DNA from: Pseudomonas sp. M30-35
Lineage (GTDB): Bacteria > Pseudomonadota > Gammaproteobacteria > Pseudomonadales > Pseudomonadaceae
Direction of reading: 5' to 3'
DNA length: 64,000 bases
Assembly (NCBI RefSeq): GCF_002163625.1
Contig: NZ_CP020892.1
Coordinates: forward strand, 3,658,001-3,722,000
In this document: one piece after another, positions 63,985 through 64,000 of the stretch
Layout: each line of letters begins with the position of its first letter
How positions within the stretch are numbered: position 1 is the first letter of the stretch
Notes under the pieces: model-generated
The model's input: the letters and a program-made list of their open reading frames with translations, nothing else
Databases searched by the model: none
Told to the model about the DNA's origin: nothing
Position numbers and translations under genes: made by a program

Positions 63985-64000
63985 ATTAAATCAGCGCTAG

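Overview
The window looks like chromosomal DNA of a Pseudomonas species outside P. aeruginosa. The evidence is the gene content and order: mvaT beside sbcB and a MoxR/DUF58 cluster, the PA4642-like gene, cupin, hpt, upp and uraA run, ackA-pta beside slyD and glutathione peroxidase, and short LOV and LitR-like proteins of the P. putida type. I saw no rRNA, tRNA, CRISPR array, plasmid or phage genes. The assignment rests on remembered family and synteny patterns, not on a database search.

Layout. 0.2-9.6 kb: mvaT, sbcB, then a six-gene operon (RDD, SpoIIM-like, DUF4129, DUF4350, MoxR ATPase, DUF58), probably an envelope-associated chaperone system. 9.7-13.3 kb: purine and pyrimidine salvage (hpt; upp-uraA). 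13.3-17.3 kb: a large ECF42-type sigma factor, a YadGH-like ABC exporter and an I78-type lipoprotein. 17.4-25.9 kb: a complete malonate decarboxylase system (mdcABCDEGH, madLM) with its LysR regulator mdcR at the far, convergent end. A palindrome upstream of mdcA sits where a LysR recognition site is expected. 26.1-31.4 kb: a TyrR/PhhR-like activator and a minus-strand set of acyl-CoA or carbonyl enzymes (crotonase, SDR, MEST-like hydrolase, class II aldolase).

31.7-39.1 kb: the most interesting part. A flavodoxin is divergent from a short blue-light LOV protein. Next come a small chimeric ORF (N-terminus of the PilZ neighbour joined to the C-terminus of the LOV protein), the PilZ gene and a class II LitR/PplR-like MerR regulator. 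Further on lies a folM-folE-folX pterin operon. Near-matches to the PplR1 direct repeat known from P. putida lie upstream of the regulator and upstream of folM, which suggests a light-responsive regulon. 39.2-51.3 kb: housekeeping genes (trxB, cysZ, a glycosyltransferase, OYE, nitroreductase, glutathione peroxidase, slyD, ackA-pta, acyltransferase). 51.4-64 kb: a REC-PAS-GGDEF-EAL protein with a degenerate EAL domain, an AT-richer marC gene, an OmpA-like lipoprotein, an MBL hydrolase, a BvgA/BvgS-like two-component pair and an AraC/metal-hydrolase pair.

Across the window at least six copies or relics of one short non-autonomous inverted-repeat element (ends GGAACCTCTGAAAAA) lie between genes. 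Three are well preserved and three degenerate, and several carry a variable number of a 14-bp GC-rich unit. I name no autonomous partner with confidence. Imperfect flanking CTAG/TTAG pairs hint at an IS5-type target.
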